NCBI GenBank assembly: GCA_029783825.1 | Contig: JAREIK010017175.1 | Coordinates: forward strand, 1-64,000 | Direction: 5' to 3' | DNA: 64,000 bases | Source of the DNA: Sapria himalayana | Taxonomy: Eukaryota > Streptophyta > Magnoliopsida > Malpighiales > Rafflesiaceae | Part shown: piece after piece, positions 62,385-64,000 of the stretch | Layout of the letters: each line of letters starts with the position of its first letter | Position numbering within the stretch: the first letter of the stretch is position 1 | Translations under genes and position numbers: made by a program | Notes under the pieces: generated by a model | The model's database searches: none | Seen by the model: only the letters and a program-made list of their open reading frames with translations | What the model was told of the DNA's origin: nothing

Positions 62385-64000
62385 TCATATCTTCATGGTC
62401 TGTTTATTTGTTCTTATATAAGGAAAACCCATTTTATCTAGACATGCTATTCCCTTTAGTTTATTTGGCATGAATTTCTCCTTATAATCTATATTTCCTC
62501 TGATGGTGCCTATTTTAGATAGACAATCCGCTAGATTATTGGCTTCTCTATATATATGTATTATTGAGGCCTTCAGTTCTTCCAGAAGATTAAGAATAAC
62601 TTCTAGATCCTCTTCATACCTCCATAATATTTTCTTATTTATTACCGTATCAATTAGTAATTTTGAGTCTACCTGAACTACAATGTTTTTAAAATTTAGC
62701 TGCTTACATATCTCTAACCCTGATTTTAATGCTCTAATTTCTGATTCTAACGCCGAGGATGCCCTACTAGCTCTGGTAAATGCTCTCTGTACTGTCCCTG
62801 TATGATCTCTTATTACTCCGCCTCCTCCTGCTATTCCAGTGTCCCTGCTAAAATTCCCATCCGTATTAAGTGAAAGTTTACCAACCGGCGGAGCATTCCA
62901 CTATATACATTTAGCCCATTGCTGTTTTATCACTTTGTATGTGAGATCCCATTCATTCTCAAGCTTCTTTTCTTGTTCCAAATCCTGTATGACTATCGGT
63001 TTTATTATTGTAATATTATATATTTCCTTTTTAATATCATTTATAATAATTGTTAAGTTCATCCTTATATTTTCATATTTACTTTTGTTTCTAGATTTCC
63101 AAATGCACCAGATAATTAGATGCGGCAGTTTCTGACTAAGCCATTTCCTGGCTGGGCTTTTCATGTTTACTTTTTCCCATTTTTTAACTTCATCTATTAA
63201 TCCATCCTCTATTTTACATATTCTTTTTTTCCCTTCCATCTCTCTCCATATTTATGCTGCAATGGGACCATTCGAGAGCAAGTGATCAGTTGTTTCAATC
63301 GCTTGAAAACAGCATTTGCATCTTGAGGCCATGTTAATCCCTTTCTTTTGCACATTTCTATCTACCGGTATAGCGTTCAATAATGCCTTCCATGTAAAGC
63401 ACATTTTTTTGCGGGACATTTTCTTGCCATACCCATTTAAATAGAGTTTGTACCGGTTTTTTCTTTCTAACCAAATCTTTTGCCGATTTGAGAGAAAAGT
63501 TTCCTTGTGGTGTTAACATCCATTTCTAGCCACTCTTTTTTAGTATAGAGTGTGAGTCTACTATCTCTTTTTGTTTTTCCATTGACTTCCAACTGTTCGA
63601 AGCTTTCTTGGAAGTCTTATTTTTATTATCTAAATATTTTACCCTCATATATTTAGCCCATAGATTATCACTTTCTTTAAGACTCCACCAGCTTTTACAG
63701 TCCCAAGCAGCTGCCGAGTCCTGAAGGCTCATAAGACCTAAGCCTGCTTCCTCTTTCGGGTAACAGATACTTTTCTAGTCCTTCTAGTGTAGTTTATTTC
63801 TGCCTTGTTTTTTACCCCATAAAAAGTTTGCCATTTCTGATTCGAGTTTTTTAATAAATTTTTTTGGGGGATGTATTACTGATAAAATGTGTGTGAATGT
63901 GCTTTGTAATACATGTGAAAGCAACGTAATTCTCCCCCCAAATCCAAGGAGCTATTCTTTACATCCTGCTATTTTCTTTCTTAATTTGTCTTGAAGGTAA
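62385..64000 (-). pseudogene. LINE ORF2 C-terminal region with zinc ribbon and RNase H
   Basis: From 64000 downward: the RT thumb region ending GRNKLH, stop, K (the Trp of the plus copy is TAG here). Next are KSICYPKEEAGLGLMSLQDS and SWWSLKESDNLWAKYMRVKY, then a zf-RVT region with GNFSLKSAKDL and CKCCFQAIETTDHLL. After a linker comes RNase H: WNAPPVGKLSLNTDGNFS, GGGGVIRDHTG, ALESEIRALKSGLEI, VVQVDSKLLIDTV and YREANNLADCLSKIG. The acidic residues of an RNase H site (D, E, D, D) are all present. Stops interrupt (62901-62903, 63526-63528, others) with frameshifts between 63240 and 63525. The frame ends at TGA 62387-62385. Confidence 0.9.

Larger units (their letters stand above)
60882..64000 (-). 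mobile_element. L1-type LINE, 3' part, continuing beyond the window
   Basis: Minus-strand LINE piece of the same family as 42806-47396. The span 63781-64000 (inverse complement) matches 47396-47177 with about 7 mismatches in 220 bases. It then continues through the ORF2 C-terminal region, the ORF2 stop at 62385, a long 3' UTR, and an A8 tail (T-run at 60882-60889) that meets the GATA array. It complements the plus-strand piece, which lacks these parts. Confidence 0.92.

Overview
The window looks like intergenic DNA from a large, AT-rich flowering-plant genome. The evidence is the set of element families: a CACTA TNP2 transposase with the plant-only domain order (Transpos_assoc, Transposase_21, DUF4218, DUF4216), a plant L1-type LINE with a DUF4283/zinc-knuckle ORF1 and an RNase H domain, Ty1/Copia elements primed by initiator tRNA-Met, and a plant hAT. 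I found no intact host gene, tRNA, rRNA or CRISPR. Every coding trace is a decayed transposable element, mostly with several stops or frameshifts. I cannot name the species. LAYOUT. 1-560: GATA microsatellite. 840-6797: a Ty1/Copia element (LTR, primer binding site, gag, protease, integrase, reverse transcriptase), with a 521-bp solo LTR nested in its leader. The Copia RT is cut at 6798 by a CACTA terminus; the best-matching opposite terminus is at 35360, which would make a composite CACTA of about 28.5 kb. Inside that interval are a further CACTA terminus (14258), a 1.26-kb tandem duplication carrying GC-rich Ala/Gly/Ser-coding low-complexity sequence (about 14.7-17.2 kb), a minus-strand Copia (traces at 22.1-23.8 and 31.9-33.2 kb), and an 8-kb minus-strand hAT (23804-31865) lying inside that Copia. 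The hAT carries a 17-bp minisatellite and a GC-rich tandem family. 35.6-37.3 kb: diffuse arrays of the TATAACTA type; 37.6-38.1 kb: CT-rich microsatellite; 38.4-42.5 kb: decayed TNP2 plus the first coding exon of a second CACTA gene. 42.8-47.4 kb: a plus-strand LINE (ORF1, endonuclease, RT) that stops abruptly inside ORF2. 47.4-60.9 kb: a giant GATA/GACA array that switches to TATC/TGTC polarity at about 55.63 kb and is interrupted by a one-ended CACTA fragment (51.25-53.05 kb) and a second copy of the 521-bp solo LTR (56537-57057). 60.9-64.0 kb: the 3' part of a LINE of the same family on the minus strand (RT C-terminal region, zinc-ribbon region, RNase H, long 3' UTR, short A tail abutting the GATA array). 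MAIN OBSERVATION. The plus-strand LINE breaks at the position where the minus-strand LINE piece takes over. Together they cover a full ORF2, with at least 220 bp of overlap in inverted orientation (about 7 mismatches by eye). The simplest reading is that one LINE was split by a roughly 16-kb inversion with staggered breaks that carried most of the GATA array. A second independent LINE copy is the alternative. Sequence just beyond 64000 would decide between them.
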